Shown one piece after another: positions 1 to 9,915 of a DNA stretch of 64,000 nt (position 1 is its first letter; every line of letters begins with the position of its first letter). The DNA lies in contig NZ_CP087203.1 in assembly GCF_026016325.1 (NCBI RefSeq), forward strand, positions 992,001 to 1,056,000, written 5' to 3'. Source of the stretch: Pseudomonas sp. B21-056. Lineage in GTDB: Bacteria; Pseudomonadota; Gammaproteobacteria; Pseudomonadales; Pseudomonadaceae. The position numbers were made by a program, and so were the translations under genes. The notes under the pieces were generated by a model. The model searched no databases, was not told the DNA's origin, and was given only the letters and a program-made list of their open reading frames with translations.

Positions 1-163
1 CCAGGGCCCGGCGCAAGGCGTCGGTCAAGGGCAGTTTGGCCAGCAAGTCCGGCTTGAGTGTTGTCAGGCGCTCGCCGAGGTCAACCAGAGCATGCAGCTC
101 GCGTTTGACCTGGGATTTGCTTTTTTCACCCTCGTAGAGGGAGTCGTCGTAAGAATCAACCAT
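1..163 (-). CDS. yjgA: YjgA/DarP-family ribosome-associated protein (partial, N-terminal 54 residues)
   Basis: Only the amino-terminal part is present; the gene continues beyond the left edge. The translation starts [20 protein letters not shown] and continues into [14 protein letters not shown], the hallmark opening of the DUF615/YjgA family (DarP in E. coli), which associates with the 50S ribosomal subunit during late assembly. It is divergent from pmbA, the same neighbour as in P. aeruginosa and E. coli. The acidic start followed by KRE..AL.DLGE makes the family call secure despite truncation. Confidence 0.85.
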   Translation of the reverse strand, partial: MVDSYDDSLYEGEKSKSQVKRELHALVDLGERLTTLKPDLLAKLPLTDALRRAL

Positions 164-270
164 GGGGGCAGTCCGCAAAGAAACGCCGCCATGATAACCA
201 GTCGGGGGCCGCTTGTCCGGCCCGGTCGCTCGAAGGCCTTACCGAAAGCAGAATTTGAGTGGAGAAAGCC

Positions 271-1617
271 ATGAGTGCAGTTCAGAGCGTCGGCCCGCAG
301 GCATTGCCGGCACTGCAGGAGCAGGTCGAGCAGATCCTTGCCGAAGCCAAGCGACAGGGCGCCAGCGCCTGTGAGGTGGCGGTGTCCCTGGAACAGGGCC
401 TGTCGACGTCGGTACGCCAGCGTGAAGTGGAAACTGTCGAATTCAATCGCGACCAGGGTTTCGGTATCACCTTGTACGTCGGCCAGCGCAAGGGCTCGGC
501 CAGTACGTCGGCCAGCGGCCCGGATGCCATTCGCGAAACCGTCGCCGCAGCGCTGGCGATCGCCCAGCACACCTCCGAGGACGAAGCCTCGGGCCTGGCC
601 GATGCCGCCCTGATGTGCAAGGAGTCGCGGGACTTCGACCTGTTCCACGCCTGGGACATCACCCCCGAGCAGGCCATCGAGCAGGCGTTGCGCTGTGAAG
701 CGGCGGCGTTCGATACCGACCCGCGGATCAAGAACGCCGACGGCACGACGCTCAATACCCATCAGGGCTGCCGGGTGTACGGTAACAGCCACGGTTTCAT
801 CGGCGGTTATGCGTCGACCCGTCACAGCCTCAGTTGCGTAATGATCGCCGAAGCCAACGGCCAGATGCAGCGCGATTACTGGTACGACGTGAACCGCCAG
901 GGCAGTCTGTTGGCAGATCCGTTGTCGATCGGCCAGAAGGCCGCGCAACGGGCGGCCAGCCGCCTGGGCGCGCGACCGGTACCGACCTGTGAAGTGCCGG
1001 TGCTGTTTGCCGCCGAGCTGGCCGGTGGATTGTTCGGCAGCTTCCTGTCGGCGGTTTCCGGCGGCAACCTGTATCGCAAATCCTCGTTCCTCGAAGGTGC
1101 GCTGGGCCAGAAACTGTTCCCGGAATGGATGACTATCGACGAACGCCCGCACCTGATGCAGGCCATGGGCAGTTCGGCGTTCGACGGCGATGGCCTGGCC
1201 ACCTATGCCAAGCCGTTCGTGGAGAAGGGGGAGCTGGTGTCCTACATCCTCGGCACGTATTCGGGCCGCAAACTCGGCATGCCGAGCACCGCCAATGCCG
1301 GTGGTGTGCACAACCTGTTCGTAACCCACGGCGAAGAGGACCAGGCGGCCTTGCTGCGGCGGATGGGGCGAGGCTTGCTGGTGACCGAGTTGATGGGCCA
1401 TGGCCTGAACATGGTCACCGGGGACTATTCCCGTGGCGCGGCAGGTTTCTGGGTCGAGAATGGCGAGATCCAGTTCCCGGTCCAGGAAGTGACCATTGCC
1501 GGCAACATGCGCGATATGTTCAAGCAGATCGTGGCCGTGGGCAATGATCTGGAACTGCGCAGCAACATCCGCACCGGTTCGGTGCTGATCGAGCGGATGA
1601 CGGTGGCGGGTAGCTGA
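271..1617 (+). CDS. pmbA: PmbA/TldE subunit of the TldD-TldE metalloprotease
   Basis: 448 residues, full length for the PmbA/TldE family. With TldD it forms a cytoplasmic protease that cleaves unfolded peptides and, in other bacteria, matures microcins and degrades CcdA antitoxin; the zinc-binding motif is in TldD, and none is visible here. The C-terminal block ELMGHGLNMVTGDYSRGAAG is characteristic. I chose ATG 271 over the in-frame GTG at 259 because GGAG at 261-264 is correctly spaced from ATG 271. It is followed directly by a rho-independent terminator and a family-A palindrome. Confidence 0.93.
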   Translation: MSAVQSVGPQALPALQEQVEQILAEAKRQGASACEVAVSLEQGLSTSVRQREVETVEFNRDQGFGITLYVGQRKGSASTSASGPDAIRETVAAALAIAQHTSEDEASGLADAALMCKESRDFDLFHAWDITPEQAIEQALRCEAAAFDTDPRIKNADGTTLNTHQGCRVYGNSHGFIGGYASTRHSLSCVMIAEANGQMQRDYWYDVNRQGSLLADPLSIGQKAAQRAASRLGARPVPTCEVPVLFAAELAGGLFGSFLSAVSGGNLYRKSSFLEGALGQKLFPEWMTIDERPHLMQAMGSSAFDGDGLATYAKPFVEKGELVSYILGTYSGRKLGMPSTANAGGVHNLFVTHGEEDQAALLRRMGRGLLVTELMGHGLNMVTGDYSRGAAGFWVENGEIQFPVQEVTIAGNMRDMFKQIVAVGNDLELRSNIRTGSVLIERMTVAGS

Positions 1618-1631
1618 CTTTCATTGCGATA

Positions 1632-1668
1632 AAAAAGGCGCGGCATCCATTGGATGACGCGCCTTTTT
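1632..1668 (+). terminator. Rho-independent terminator after pmbA, possibly bidirectional
   Basis: A-rich left side, a GGCGCG/CGCGCC stem extended by GCATCC/GGATG, then CCTTTTTAA. It starts 15 bases after the pmbA stop. The A-tract on the left would also serve leftward transcription from ptsO. Confidence 0.85.
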
Positions 1669-1685
1669 AATGTGTAAAAGCATCC

Positions 1686-1752
1686 TGTGGCGAGGGGATT
1701 TATCCCCGCAGGGCTGCTTCGCAGCCCAGCGGGGATAAATCCCCTCGCCACA
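1686..1752. repeat. Family-A palindrome, minimal 67-bp form
   Basis: A near-perfect inverted repeat: TGTGGCGAGGGGATTTATCC at the left edge is mirrored by its complement at the right edge around GGGCTGCTTCGCAGCCC. Three longer copies occur at 29936, 36249 and 52223. It sits between the converging pmbA and ptsO genes. Confidence 0.9.
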
Positions 1753-1766
1753 ACAGTCTTGCGGTG

Positions 1767-2042
1767 TCAGCCACCTTCGTCGAAGTAGTTGTTGATCAGG
1801 GTCACCAGCGCATCCATCGCCTCCTGCTCCTGCTCGCCTTGGGTTTCCAGGTAGATCTTGGTGCCCTTGCCCGCTGCGAGCATCATCATTGCCATGATGC
1901 TCTTGCCATCGACCGTGGCCTCCGGCGTACGACCGACCCGGATGGTGGTGTCCTTGAACTGGCCTGCCACCCCGACGAACTTGGCTGACGCGCGGGCATG
2001 CAAGCCCAGCTTGTTGATGATTTCAATTTCCCGAGCAGGCAT
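1767..2042 (-). CDS. ptsO: NPr, HPr-like phosphocarrier of the nitrogen PTS
   Basis: 91 residues, HPr fold. The phosphorylated histidine is in KLGLHARASAKF (His16), and the second conserved serine-containing block is KSIMAMMMLAAGKGT. NPr passes phosphate from EI-Ntr (PtsP) to EIIA-Ntr (PtsN), signalling nitrogen, carbon and potassium status rather than importing sugar. It lies 15 bases downstream of rapZ and is the last gene of the rpoN-hpf-ptsN-rapZ-ptsO cluster. Confidence 0.93.
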   Translation of the reverse strand: MPAREIEIINKLGLHARASAKFVGVAGQFKDTTIRVGRTPEATVDGKSIMAMMMLAAGKGTKIYLETQGEQEQEAMDALVTLINNYFDEGG

Positions 2043-2057
2043 CGCGATGTGGATCCT

Positions 2058-2915
2058 TTAGCTGAGGTCGCGGTGGCGAACCTGGACGTTCTTCAGGGAT
2101 TGTTGCAGGAGCTGGCCCAGGCGCTCGGTCAGGTAGACGGAGCGGTGATGACCACCGGTACAACCGATGGCGATCGTGACATAGGCGCGGTTGCTTGCGG
2201 CAAAGCGGGGCAGCCATTTAAGCAGGTAGCCGGAGATGTCCTGGAACATTTCCTCGACATCCGGCTGGGCCGCCAGGTAGTCGATCACCGGTTGATCCAG
2301 CCCGGACTGCTCGCGCAGTTCCGGTTTCCAATAAGGGTTGGGCAGGCAGCGCACATCGAACACCAGGTCGGCGTCTACCGGCATGCCACGCTTGAAGCCG
2401 AACGACTCCACCAGGAACGCGGTGCCCGGTTCCGGCTGGTTCAGCAAACGCAACTTGATGGTGTCACGCAGCTGATACAGGTTCAGGTTCGTGGTGTTGA
2501 CCTTGAGGTCCGCCAGGTCGGCGATCGGCCCCAACAGCTGGCTTTCGTCTTCGATGGCTTCGGCCAGCGAGCGGTTGGCGTTGCTCAGGGGGTGGCGCCG
2601 CCGGGTCTCGGAAAAGCGCTTGAGCAGGGTTTCATCATCGGCATCCAGATACAGCACGTCGCACTGGATATGCCGGTTGCGCACTTCCTCGAGCAGTTCG
2701 GGAAAGCGCGACAGGTGGCTTGGCAGGTTGCGCGCGTCGACGGAAACCGCCACCAGCGGTTGCGCCAGCTCGGTGTGGATCAGCGCCCGCTCGGCCAACT
2801 CCGGCAGCAGGCCGGCCGGCAGGTTGTCGATGCAATAGTAGCCGCTGTCCTCAAGCACATTGAGGGCCGTGCTTTTACCGGAGCCGGAGCGGCCGCTGAC
2901 GATGATCAGGCGCAT
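2058..2915 (-). CDS. rapZ: RapZ, RNase adapter / nucleotide-binding protein
   Basis: 285 residues. The N-terminal P-loop is [11 protein letters not shown] (residues 8-18), followed by a kinase-like domain. The C-terminal half carries [19 protein letters not shown], the conserved RNA-binding region. In E. coli RapZ senses glucosamine-6-phosphate and directs RNase E to the small RNA GlmZ; GlmZ itself is not known in pseudomonads, so the RNA partner here is open. The start is 2 bases after the ptsN stop, which suggests translational coupling. Confidence 0.93.
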   Translation of the reverse strand: MRLIIVSGRSGSGKSTALNVLEDSGYYCIDNLPAGLLPELAERALIHTELAQPLVAVSVDARNLPSHLSRFPELLEEVRNRHIQCDVLYLDADDETLLKRFSETRRRHPLSNANRSLAEAIEDESQLLGPIADLADLKVNTTNLNLYQLRDTIKLRLLNQPEPGTAFLVESFGFKRGMPVDADLVFDVRCLPNPYWKPELREQSGLDQPVIDYLAAQPDVEEMFQDISGYLLKWLPRFAASNRAYVTIAIGCTGGHHRSVYLTERLGQLLQQSLKNVQVRHRDLS

Positions 2916-2917
2916 GA

Positions 2918-3382
2918 TTAATGACCGTTCTGCTCGTCCAGGACAACCTGATACAAGGCTTCGTTGCTCGATGCGCCGCGCAGCCTGTCGCGCACTTCCT
3001 TGCGGTCCAGCATGCTGGCGATCTGGCGGAGCAGTTCAAGGTGCTTGTCGGTTGCCGCTTCCGGGACCAGCAGGACGAACAGCAGGTCGACCGGTGCGCC
3101 ATCGATGGCGTCGAAATCTATGGGGGCTTCAAGGTGCAGCAGCGCGCTGATCGGCGTGGCACAACCCTTGAGGCGGCAATGGGGAATGGCGATGCCGTTG
3201 CCAAAACCGGTGGAACCGAGTTTTTCACGGGCAACGAGGGCCTCGAAAACGTCCTGCATTTCCAGATCCGGTACTTCCCGGTGGATCAGGTTGGCGATTT
3301 GTTCGAGGGCTTTCTTCTTGCTGCCTCCCGGCGCGTTCACCTGGGAACGGCCGGGGGTCAGGATGGATTCTAGTCGGATCAT
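2918..3382 (-). CDS. ptsN: EIIA-Ntr regulatory protein of the nitrogen PTS
   Basis: 154 residues. The EIIA type-2 active site [15 protein letters not shown] supplies the phosphorylated histidine (about His68). It receives phosphate from NPr, encoded two genes downstream, and regulates targets such as KdpD and PHB metabolism by protein contact. It is flanked by hpf upstream and rapZ downstream, the standard gammaproteobacterial order. Confidence 0.94.
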   Translation of the reverse strand: MIRLESILTPGRSQVNAPGGSKKKALEQIANLIHREVPDLEMQDVFEALVAREKLGSTGFGNGIAIPHCRLKGCATPISALLHLEAPIDFDAIDGAPVDLLFVLLVPEAATDKHLELLRQIASMLDRKEVRDRLRGASSNEALYQVVLDEQNGH

Positions 3383-3394
3383 GGATTGGGGGGG

Positions 3395-3703
3395 TTAACG
3401 ACCGGTTGCGCCTTGGAGCAGGCTCTGGGTCTTTTCCTTATGCTTTTTGAGTTGGCGATCCAGCTTGTCGGTCAGCAGGTCAATCGCGGCATACATGTCT
3501 GTGTGCTCCGCGTTGGCAACCACCTCTCCACCGGGAATATGCAACGTGGCTTCGATTTTCTGCAGCAGCTTCTCGACGTTCATCGTGACCTGCACGTTGG
3601 TGATCTTGTCGAAATGCCTTTCCAATCGGTCGAGTTTTTCGCCGATGTACGTACGCAGGGGTTCGGTCACTTCCAGTTGGTGTCCACTGATGTTGACTTG
3701 CAT
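3395..3703 (-). CDS. hpf: Ribosome hibernation promoting factor, short form
   Basis: 102 residues from MQVNISGHQLEV. This is the short HPF (S30AE/YfiA) class, which promotes 100S ribosome dimers with RMF in stationary phase. I chose the start at 3703 over an upstream in-frame ATG at 3757 because it is preceded by GAAGGAGAAGCTG, an excellent ribosome binding site, and because homologues begin here. It is transcribed with rpoN (77-base gap), as in other Pseudomonas. Confidence 0.93.
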   Translation of the reverse strand: MQVNISGHQLEVTEPLRTYIGEKLDRLERHFDKITNVQVTMNVEKLLQKIEATLHIPGGEVVANAEHTDMYAAIDLLTDKLDRQLKKHKEKTQSLLQGATGR

Positions 3704-3779
3704 ACAGCTTCTCCTTCGTTGCCAGTGCATAAAGCGGCAGGCAGAAATGCCTGCCACTGGAACGCTGTGGCGTGGCCTG

Positions 3780-5276
3780 TTACATCAACCGCTTGCGTTC
3801 GCTCGAAGGTGCAATCCCTAGGGATTCACGGTATTTGGCGACGGTACGGCGGGCCACCTGAATGCCTTGTGCCTCCAGTAAACCAGCGATCTTGCTGTCA
3901 CTCAACGGCTTTTTCTGATTTTCCGCAGCCACCAGTTTCTTGATGATCGCGCGGATGGCCGTGGATGAGCATTCTCCGCCCTCGGAGGTGCTGACGTGAC
4001 TGGAGAAAAAATATTTCAATTCGTAGATACCCCGTGGGGTATGCATGAATTTCTGCGTGGTCACCCGGGAGATTGTCGACTCGTGCATGCCCACTGCCTC
4101 GGCAATGTCGTGCAGGACCAACGGCTTCATCGCTTCGTCGCCGTAGTCCAGGAAGCCGCGTTGATGTTCCACGATCTGGGTGGCGACCTTCATCAGCGTT
4201 TCGTTGCGGCTTTGCAGGCTCTTGATGAACCAGCGCGCTTCCTGCAACTGGTTACGCATGAAGGTGTTGTCGGCGCTGGTATCGGCGCGCCTTACAAAAC
4301 CTGCGTACTGGGCGTTGACCCGCAGCTTGGGCACCGATTCCTGGTTCAGTTCCACCAGCCAGCGATCGTTGTGCTTGCGCACGATCACATCGGGCACCAC
4401 GTATTCGGGCTCGGTGGCCTCGATCTGCGAGCCCGGGCGTGGGTTGAGGCTCTGGACCAGTTCGATCACCTGGCGCAGCTCATCTTCCTTGAGCTTCATG
4501 CGCCGCATCAGCTGGCTATAGTCGCGGCCGCCCAGCAGGTCGATATAGTCGGTGACCAGTCGCTTGGCCTCGGCCAGCCACGGCGTCTTGGCGGGCAGCT
4601 GGCGCAGTTGCAGCAGCAGGCACTCACCCAGGTTGCGGGCGCCGATGCCGGCCGGCTCGAACTGCTGGATACGGTGCAGGACGGCTTCGATCTCGTCCAG
4701 CTCGATGTCCAGCTCGGGATCGAAGGCCTCGAGGATTTCTTCGAGGGTCTCGTCCAGGTAGCCCTGGTTGTTGATGCAGTCGATCAGGGTCACGGCGATC
4801 AGGCGATCGGTGTCGGACATCGGCGCCAGGTTCAACTGCCACAGCAGGTGGCTTTGCAGGCTTTCGCCGGCAGAGGTGCGGGTGGTGAAGTCCCACTCGT
4901 CATCATCGCCGCTGGGCAGGCTGCTGGCGCTGGTCTGGTAGACGTCTTCCCAGGCTGTGTCCACGGGCAGATCGTTGGGGATGCGTTCGTTCCATTCGCC
5001 ATCCTCGAGGTTATCCACCGTCGGGGCGGCTTCCTCCTGGTAAGACGGTTCCTGGATCTCGGTATTGGGTTTGTGCTCGACGTTGTCGGCCAGCGGATCG
5101 GTATTGTCGAAGTCGTCGCCTTCTTCCTGGCGTTCGAGCATCGGATTGGATTCCAGGGCCTCCTGGATTTCCTGTTGCAGGTCCAGGGTCGACAATTGGA
5201 GCAGGCGGATGGCCTGTTGCAGCTGCGGTGTCATCGTCAGCTGCTGGCCCATTCTCAAGACTAGCGATGGTTTCAT
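3780..5276 (-). CDS. rpoN: RNA polymerase sigma-54 factor
   Basis: 498 residues, full length. Region I is the Gln/Leu-rich activator-interacting stretch [20 protein letters not shown]; an acidic region II follows (about 50-120), then the core-binding region and the C-terminal HTH. The RpoN box [14 protein letters not shown] near residues 470-485 recognises the -24 element. It needs AAA+ activators and controls nitrogen, flagellar and many catabolic genes. It is the first gene of the cluster with hpf, ptsN, rapZ and ptsO. Confidence 0.97.
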   Translation of the reverse strand: MKPSLVLRMGQQLTMTPQLQQAIRLLQLSTLDLQQEIQEALESNPMLERQEEGDDFDNTDPLADNVEHKPNTEIQEPSYQEEAAPTVDNLEDGEWNERIPNDLPVDTAWEDVYQTSASSLPSGDDDEWDFTTRTSAGESLQSHLLWQLNLAPMSDTDRLIAVTLIDCINNQGYLDETLEEILEAFDPELDIELDEIEAVLHRIQQFEPAGIGARNLGECLLLQLRQLPAKTPWLAEAKRLVTDYIDLLGGRDYSQLMRRMKLKEDELRQVIELVQSLNPRPGSQIEATEPEYVVPDVIVRKHNDRWLVELNQESVPKLRVNAQYAGFVRRADTSADNTFMRNQLQEARWFIKSLQSRNETLMKVATQIVEHQRGFLDYGDEAMKPLVLHDIAEAVGMHESTISRVTTQKFMHTPRGIYELKYFFSSHVSTSEGGECSSTAIRAIIKKLVAAENQKKPLSDSKIAGLLEAQGIQVARRTVAKYRESLGIAPSSERKRLM

Positions 5277-5495
5277 GGCAGGGGCTTAACACCTTATTCG
5301 CCGGCGCACATGCGCCATCCACTACAAGGGCGCCGGAGCGCCAAACCTTAAGCAAATTATATGCCTGAAACTTAAGTGTTTGCCTAGGGGAAGTTCTCAA
5401 TTAGTTTCCCGATGACGGGGATTCACTGAGAGCGCCCCAGGGCGCTGCCTTAGTTAAATTAGCGGCGCCGGGACAATTTGCCAGACACTTCGCGC
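5277..5495. other. Intergenic region between lptB and rpoN
   Basis: About 220 bases with no credible ORF. It should carry the rpoN promoter; the stretch at 5340-5400 is AT-richer. A 16-base hairpin, AGCGCC/GGCGCT at 5431-5446, has no T-tract on either side, so a terminator is not demonstrated. Confidence 0.5.
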
Positions 5496-6221
5496 TTACA
5501 GGCGGAACTCGTGGCCCAGATACACTTCCTTGACCAGTTCGTTGGCCAGGATGGTGGCGGAGTCACCCTCGGCGATCAATTGGCCGTCATTGACGATGTA
5601 GGCGGTTTCGCAGATGTCCAGCGTCTCGCGCACGTTGTGGTCGGTGATCAGCACACCGATCCCCTTGGCCTTGAGATGGTGAATGATCTGCTTGATGTCA
5701 CCCACCGAAATCGGATCCACACCGGCGAACGGTTCGTCGAGGAGGATGAATTTCGGGGCAGTGGCCAGGGCTCGGGCGATTTCCACCCGGCGTCGTTCGC
5801 CACCGGACAGGCTCATGCCGAGGTTGTCGCGGATGTGGCTGATGTGGAATTCCTGCAGCAGGCTTTCCAGCTCCTGGCGACGACCGGCCTTGTCGAGTTC
5901 CTTGCGGGTCTCGAGGATCGCCATGATGTTGTCGGCAACCGACAGTTTGCGGAAGATCGACGCCTCTTGCGGCAAATAGCCGATACCGGCCTTTGCCCGG
6001 CCATGCATCGGCTGGTGGCTGACGTCCAGGTCGTCGATCAGGACGCGGCCCTGATCGGCCTGGACCAGGCCGACGATCATGTAGAAGCAGGTGGTCTTGC
6101 CCGCGCCGTTGGGGCCGAGCAGGCCGACGATCTGCCCGCTGTCGATCGACAGGCTGACATCGCGCACGACTTGACGGCTCTTGTAGCTCTTGGCCAGGTG
6201 CTGGGCTTTCAGAGTTGCCAT
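5496..6221 (-). CDS. lptB: LptB, ATPase of the lipopolysaccharide export complex
   Basis: 241 residues. Walker A is [12 protein letters not shown] (about 33-44), the ABC signature is [15 protein letters not shown], and Walker B is [12 protein letters not shown]. LptB powers LptF/LptG extraction of LPS from the inner membrane. Its ATG overlaps the lptA stop by one base, so translation is coupled. It lies just upstream of rpoN, as in most gammaproteobacteria. Confidence 0.96.
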   Translation of the reverse strand: MATLKAQHLAKSYKSRQVVRDVSLSIDSGQIVGLLGPNGAGKTTCFYMIVGLVQADQGRVLIDDLDVSHQPMHGRAKAGIGYLPQEASIFRKLSVADNIMAILETRKELDKAGRRQELESLLQEFHISHIRDNLGMSLSGGERRRVEIARALATAPKFILLDEPFAGVDPISVGDIKQIIHHLKAKGIGVLITDHNVRETLDICETAYIVNDGQLIAEGDSATILANELVKEVYLGHEFRL

Positions 6222-6766
6222 TACTGGGCCTTTTGCTCGGTTTTCTTTTTCGGCTGGATGACCATGTCGATCCGTGGGCGCTGCTCGGTCACCTTGTTGC
6301 CGGTGGCGCGACCGGCGCTGGCGAGTTTCTTGTTCGTGTCGTAGACGATTTTTTCGCCCTGGGTGACGTTGTTGTCCTTGTCGATGACCTTGGCGCGATC
6401 GATCAGCACGACGCGGTCCTGGGAGGCGTGATACTGGATGGTCACGCCGTAACCCTGTACGGGCTTGGTGTCGCCGGCGGTTTGCAACTGCTCGAAATAG
6501 GCCAGGTTGCCCACCGAGGTCACCACGTCGATGTCGCCGTTCGGGGTGCGGGTGATGGTCACGGTGTTGCCGGTGACCTTCATCGAACCCTGGGTGATGA
6601 TCACATCGCCCTTATAGGTGGCGACACCGTTCTTGTCGTCCAATTGGGCATCGTCAGCCTGGATGCGGATAGGCTGGTCGCGGTCGTTGGGGAGGGACCA
6701 GGCGCTCGCGCTTCCCAGTGCTGCGCCCAGACTGAGCAAAATAGGGAGGGTTTTAGCGAGCTTCAT
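6221..6766 (-). CDS. lptA: LptA, periplasmic lipopolysaccharide bridge protein
   Basis: 181 residues. A signal peptide ([20 protein letters not shown], cut near SAWS) is followed by an OstA/LptA beta-jellyroll starting around [20 protein letters not shown]. LptA oligomers bridge LptC in the inner membrane to LptD in the outer membrane. The start overlaps the 3' end of lptC by 14 bases. The lysine-rich C-terminal tail ([10 protein letters not shown]) is usual in Pseudomonas. Confidence 0.94.
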   Translation of the reverse strand: MKLAKTLPILLSLGAALGSASAWSLPNDRDQPIRIQADDAQLDDKNGVATYKGDVIITQGSMKVTGNTVTITRTPNGDIDVVTSVGNLAYFEQLQTAGDTKPVQGYGVTIQYHASQDRVVLIDRAKVIDKDNNVTQGEKIVYDTNKKLASAGRATGNKVTEQRPRIDMVIQPKKKTEQKAQ

Positions 6767-7325
6767 ACTGTCCTCTTACGTTCGATAGCAGGTGTATCCT
6801 GCTTTCCTTCAAATACGCCTTCATGCCCGTGCCGGTCGATACACCACCGGCGCCGTCGATTCTAACGGGTTGCTCGGTCTGCGCATATTGTTGCTGCGGG
6901 AACACGGTCATGCGAGTGCTGGTGATGATGGTCGTGCGGTTCTTCTCATCGGTGCGTGCCACGCGTACCGAGTCGATCAGTTCAACTTCGGTGCCGCCGG
7001 GTTTGACTTCAGCACGCTTGCTCTGCACATGCCACGGGAACTCCGTGCCGCGGAACATGTTCAGGTCCGGATTGGCGACCAGCGTAATGTCGGTGGCCTT
7101 GACGTGATCGACCTTGTCGGACGTCATTTCGTACTGCACTTTGCCATCGGGCAGGTATTGCAGTGTATGTGTGTTGGTCGCATACCAGTCGATGTCGTTT
7201 TCCTGGACCTGTGCGGCGGGGCGGTCGAGAAAACGTTCGGGGCTGATGTTCCAGTAGCCCACCGCCGCGAAAATCGCCGCGATGCACGCGAACAGCAGGA
7301 TGGTGCGAATCTTCTTGCTCAGCAT
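6753..7325 (-). CDS. lptC: LptC, inner-membrane LPS export protein
   Basis: 190 residues with one N-terminal transmembrane segment (about 8-25) and a periplasmic LptC jellyroll (DIDWYATNTHTLQYLPDGKV...). It hands LPS from LptBFG to LptA. It lies 7 bases downstream of kdsC in the operon kdsD-kdsC-lptC-lptA-lptB. Confidence 0.93.
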   Translation of the reverse strand: MLSKKIRTILLFACIAAIFAAVGYWNISPERFLDRPAAQVQENDIDWYATNTHTLQYLPDGKVQYEMTSDKVDHVKATDITLVANPDLNMFRGTEFPWHVQSKRAEVKPGGTEVELIDSVRVARTDEKNRTTIITSTRMTVFPQQQYAQTEQPVRIDGAGGVSTGTGMKAYLKESRIHLLSNVRGQYEAR

Positions 7326-7332
7326 AAATGGC

Positions 7333-7857
7333 TCACAGGTACGCGGCGTTGGCCGCTTCGAGGCGGCCCTGGGCGCGCAGGATCAATTCGCAGAACTCAC
7401 GGGCCGCGCCTTCGCCGCCTCGCGCCGTGGTGACGCCGTGGGCGTGCTCGCGTACGAAGCCGGCCGCGTTGGCCACTGCCATGCCCAGGCCAACCCGGCG
7501 GATCACCGGCAGGTCCGGCAGGTCGTCACCCAGGTAGGCGACCTGTTCATAGCTCAGGTTGAGTTGGCCCAGGAGTTCGTCCAGGACCACCAGTTTATCC
7601 TCGCGCCCTTGATAAAGGTGGGGAATGCCAAGGTTCTTCGCACGCCGTTCGACCACCGGGGTTTTGCGGCCGCTGATGATAGCGGTCTGCACGCCGGCGG
7701 CCATCAGCATCTTGATGCCCTGGCCGTCGAGGGTATTGAAGGTCTTGAACTCGCTACCATCCTCGAGGAAGTACAGGCGCCCGTCGGTCAGCACGCCGTC
7801 CACGTCGAACACGGCCAGCTTGATGGTTTTACCGCGTTGCAGCAGGTCTGCGTTCAT
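7333..7857 (-). CDS. kdsC: 3-deoxy-D-manno-octulosonate 8-phosphate phosphatase
   Basis: 174 residues, a cap-less HAD phosphatase. The nucleophile motif is FDVDGVLTDG (Asp18, Asp20); later motifs are AIISGRKTPVV and YLGDDLPDLPV. It releases phosphate from Kdo-8-phosphate to give Kdo for inner-core LPS. It is immediately adjacent to kdsD, which supplies arabinose-5-phosphate for the same pathway. Confidence 0.95.
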   Translation of the reverse strand: MNADLLQRGKTIKLAVFDVDGVLTDGRLYFLEDGSEFKTFNTLDGQGIKMLMAAGVQTAIISGRKTPVVERRAKNLGIPHLYQGREDKLVVLDELLGQLNLSYEQVAYLGDDLPDLPVIRRVGLGMAVANAAGFVREHAHGVTTARGGEGAAREFCELILRAQGRLEAANAAYL

Positions 7858-8832
7858 TTACATGACTCCCGCACGCAGCAAGTCGTGCATGTTCAGGGCG
7901 CCCACCGGGCGGTCTTCGGCATCGACCACCACCAGGGCGCTGATCTTGTGGTCTTCCATGATTTTCAGGGCCTCGGCGGCGAGCATTTCGGCGCGGGCGG
8001 TCTTGCCGTGGGGCGTCATGACCTGCTCGATGGTGGCACTGTGTACATCGATGGTCCGGTCCAAGGTACGACGCAAGTCGCCGTCGGTGAAGATCCCGGC
8101 GAGCTTGCCGTCGGCCTCGAGGACCACCGTCATGCCCAGGCCTTTGCGGGTCATCTCCATGAGTGCATCCTTGAGCAGCGTGCCGCGTTGCACCTGCGGC
8201 AACTCGTCCCCGGCGTGCATCACGTTCTCGACCTTCAGTAGCAGGCGTCGGCCCAGGGCGCCACCAGGGTGGGAGAAGGCGAAATCCTCCGCGGTGAACC
8301 CCCTGGCTTCCAGCAGGGCCACGGCCAGGGCGTCGCCCATGACCAGGGCCGCAGTGGTGGAAGAGGTTGGTGCCAGGTTCAGCGGGCAGGCTTCGTGCTC
8401 GACGTGAACATTGAGGTTCACTTCGGCGGCCTTGGCCAGCGGCGAGTCGGGGTTGCCGGTGACGCTGATCAACTGGATACCCAGGCGCTTGATCAACGGC
8501 AGCAGGGTAATGATTTCGTTGGTGGAGCCGGAGTTGGACAGGGCCAGGATAATGTCGTCCTGGGTAATCATGCCCATGTCACCGTGGCTGGCTTCGGCCG
8601 GGTGGACGAAAAATGCCGTGGTGCCGGTGCTGGCCAGGGTCGCGGCGATCTTGTTGCCGATGTGCCCGGATTTGCCCATGCCGACCACCACGACGCGGCC
8701 TTTGCTGGCCAGAATCATCTCGCAGGCGCGTACGAAATCAGCGTCGATATGGGGCAGCAAGCCTTGCACGGCTTCGAGCTCGAGGCGGATGGTACGTTGT
8801 GCCGATTGAATCAGATCGCTGGATTGGCTCAT
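7858..8832 (-). CDS. kdsD: Arabinose-5-phosphate isomerase
   Basis: 324 residues from MSQSSDLIQSAQ. The N-terminal SIS domain has the sugar-phosphate binding stretch VVVGMGKSGHIGNKIAATLA; two C-terminal CBS domains follow. It converts ribulose-5-phosphate to arabinose-5-phosphate, the first committed step to Kdo. An in-frame ATG at 8895 would add 21 hydrophobic residues not seen in the family, so 8832 was preferred, though no strong Shine-Dalgarno is visible. It is divergent from mlaF. Confidence 0.94.
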   Translation of the reverse strand: MSQSSDLIQSAQRTIRLELEAVQGLLPHIDADFVRACEMILASKGRVVVVGMGKSGHIGNKIAATLASTGTTAFFVHPAEASHGDMGMITQDDIILALSNSGSTNEIITLLPLIKRLGIQLISVTGNPDSPLAKAAEVNLNVHVEHEACPLNLAPTSSTTAALVMGDALAVALLEARGFTAEDFAFSHPGGALGRRLLLKVENVMHAGDELPQVQRGTLLKDALMEMTRKGLGMTVVLEADGKLAGIFTDGDLRRTLDRTIDVHSATIEQVMTPHGKTARAEMLAAEALKIMEDHKISALVVVDAEDRPVGALNMHDLLRAGVM

Positions 8833-9105
8833 GTCAGAAATCGTATAGCCCGATGAAAAGGCGGCGATTATAGCGGCAATGAACAATTCCCTCACGTTAG
8901 TTCGTCATGCGTTGTGCAAACACCTCACCAGGTTCTGGATAAATGCACTCATTTACCTTAAGCCAGGCTTAACGGGTTGGGGGTGGCCCTTGGGCGCTTG
9001 GCCGTTGCAGTGATATAGTTCGCCGCCGGTTCGGATGCCCGGTGGTACCGACGCTATCGGCTGGGCAGGGCATTCGGATGTGAGGCTGCATCGCAAGGAG
9101 TTTAG

Positions 9106-9915
9106 ATGAGTGCCGACAACGCCTACGCGGTCGAGCTGAAGGGGTTGTCCTTCAAGCGAGGGACGCGCAGCATTTTCAATGACATCGATATTTGTATCCC
9201 GCGCGGCAAGGTGACCGGCATCATGGGGCCTTCCGGGTGCGGAAAGACCACGCTGCTGCGCCTGATGGGCGCGCAGTTGCGGCCGAGTGCCGGTGAAGTC
9301 TGGGTCAATGGCCAGAATCTTCCCAAGCTGTCGCGCAGCGACCTGTTCGATGCGCGCAAGCATATGGGCGTGCTGTTCCAGAGCGGCGCGCTGTTCACCG
9401 ATCTCGATGTATTCGAGAACGTGGCATTCCCGCTACGGGTCCATACCGACTTGCCGGATGAGATGATCCGCGACATCGTCCTGCTCAAGTTGCAGGCGGT
9501 CGGGCTGCGTGGCGCCCTCGATCTGATGCCGGACGAGCTGTCCGGTGGCATGAAGCGTCGGGTCGCCCTGGCGCGGGCGATTGCCCTCGATCCGAAAATC
9601 CTCATGTATGACGAGCCCTTCGTTGGGCAGGACCCGATCGCCATGGGGGTGCTGGTGCGCCTGATCCGGCTGCTCAACGATGCCCTGGGCATCACCAGCA
9701 TCGTGGTATCCCATGACCTGGCCGAAACCGCCAGCATCGCGGACTACATCTATGTGGTCGGCGATGGCCAGGTATTGGGGCAGGGTACGCCCCAGGAGTT
9801 GAAGGCTTCGGACAACCCGCGCATTCGCCAATTCATGAAGGGCGATCCGGACGGTCCGGTGGCGTTCCATTTTCCGGCCACGGATTACCGTACCGATCTG
9901 CTGGGGAAGCGCTGA
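9106..9915 (+). CDS. mlaF: MlaF, ATPase of the phospholipid ABC transporter
   Basis: 269 residues. Walker A is GPSGCGKTT (41-49), the signature is [16 protein letters not shown], and Walker B is [12 protein letters not shown]. It powers MlaFEDB, which moves phospholipids between the outer and inner membranes to maintain lipid asymmetry. An AAGGAG site precedes the ATG. It overlaps mlaE by one base (TGATG) and is first of the operon mlaFEDCB. Confidence 0.95.
   Translation: MSADNAYAVELKGLSFKRGTRSIFNDIDICIPRGKVTGIMGPSGCGKTTLLRLMGAQLRPSAGEVWVNGQNLPKLSRSDLFDARKHMGVLFQSGALFTDLDVFENVAFPLRVHTDLPDEMIRDIVLLKLQAVGLRGALDLMPDELSGGMKRRVALARAIALDPKILMYDEPFVGQDPIAMGVLVRLIRLLNDALGITSIVVSHDLAETASIADYIYVVGDGQVLGQGTPQELKASDNPRIRQFMKGDPDGPVAFHFPATDYRTDLLGKR

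Noticed and set aside
259..270. GTG 259 as pmbA start
   Set aside because: ATG 271 has a better-spaced GGAG and fits homologues.
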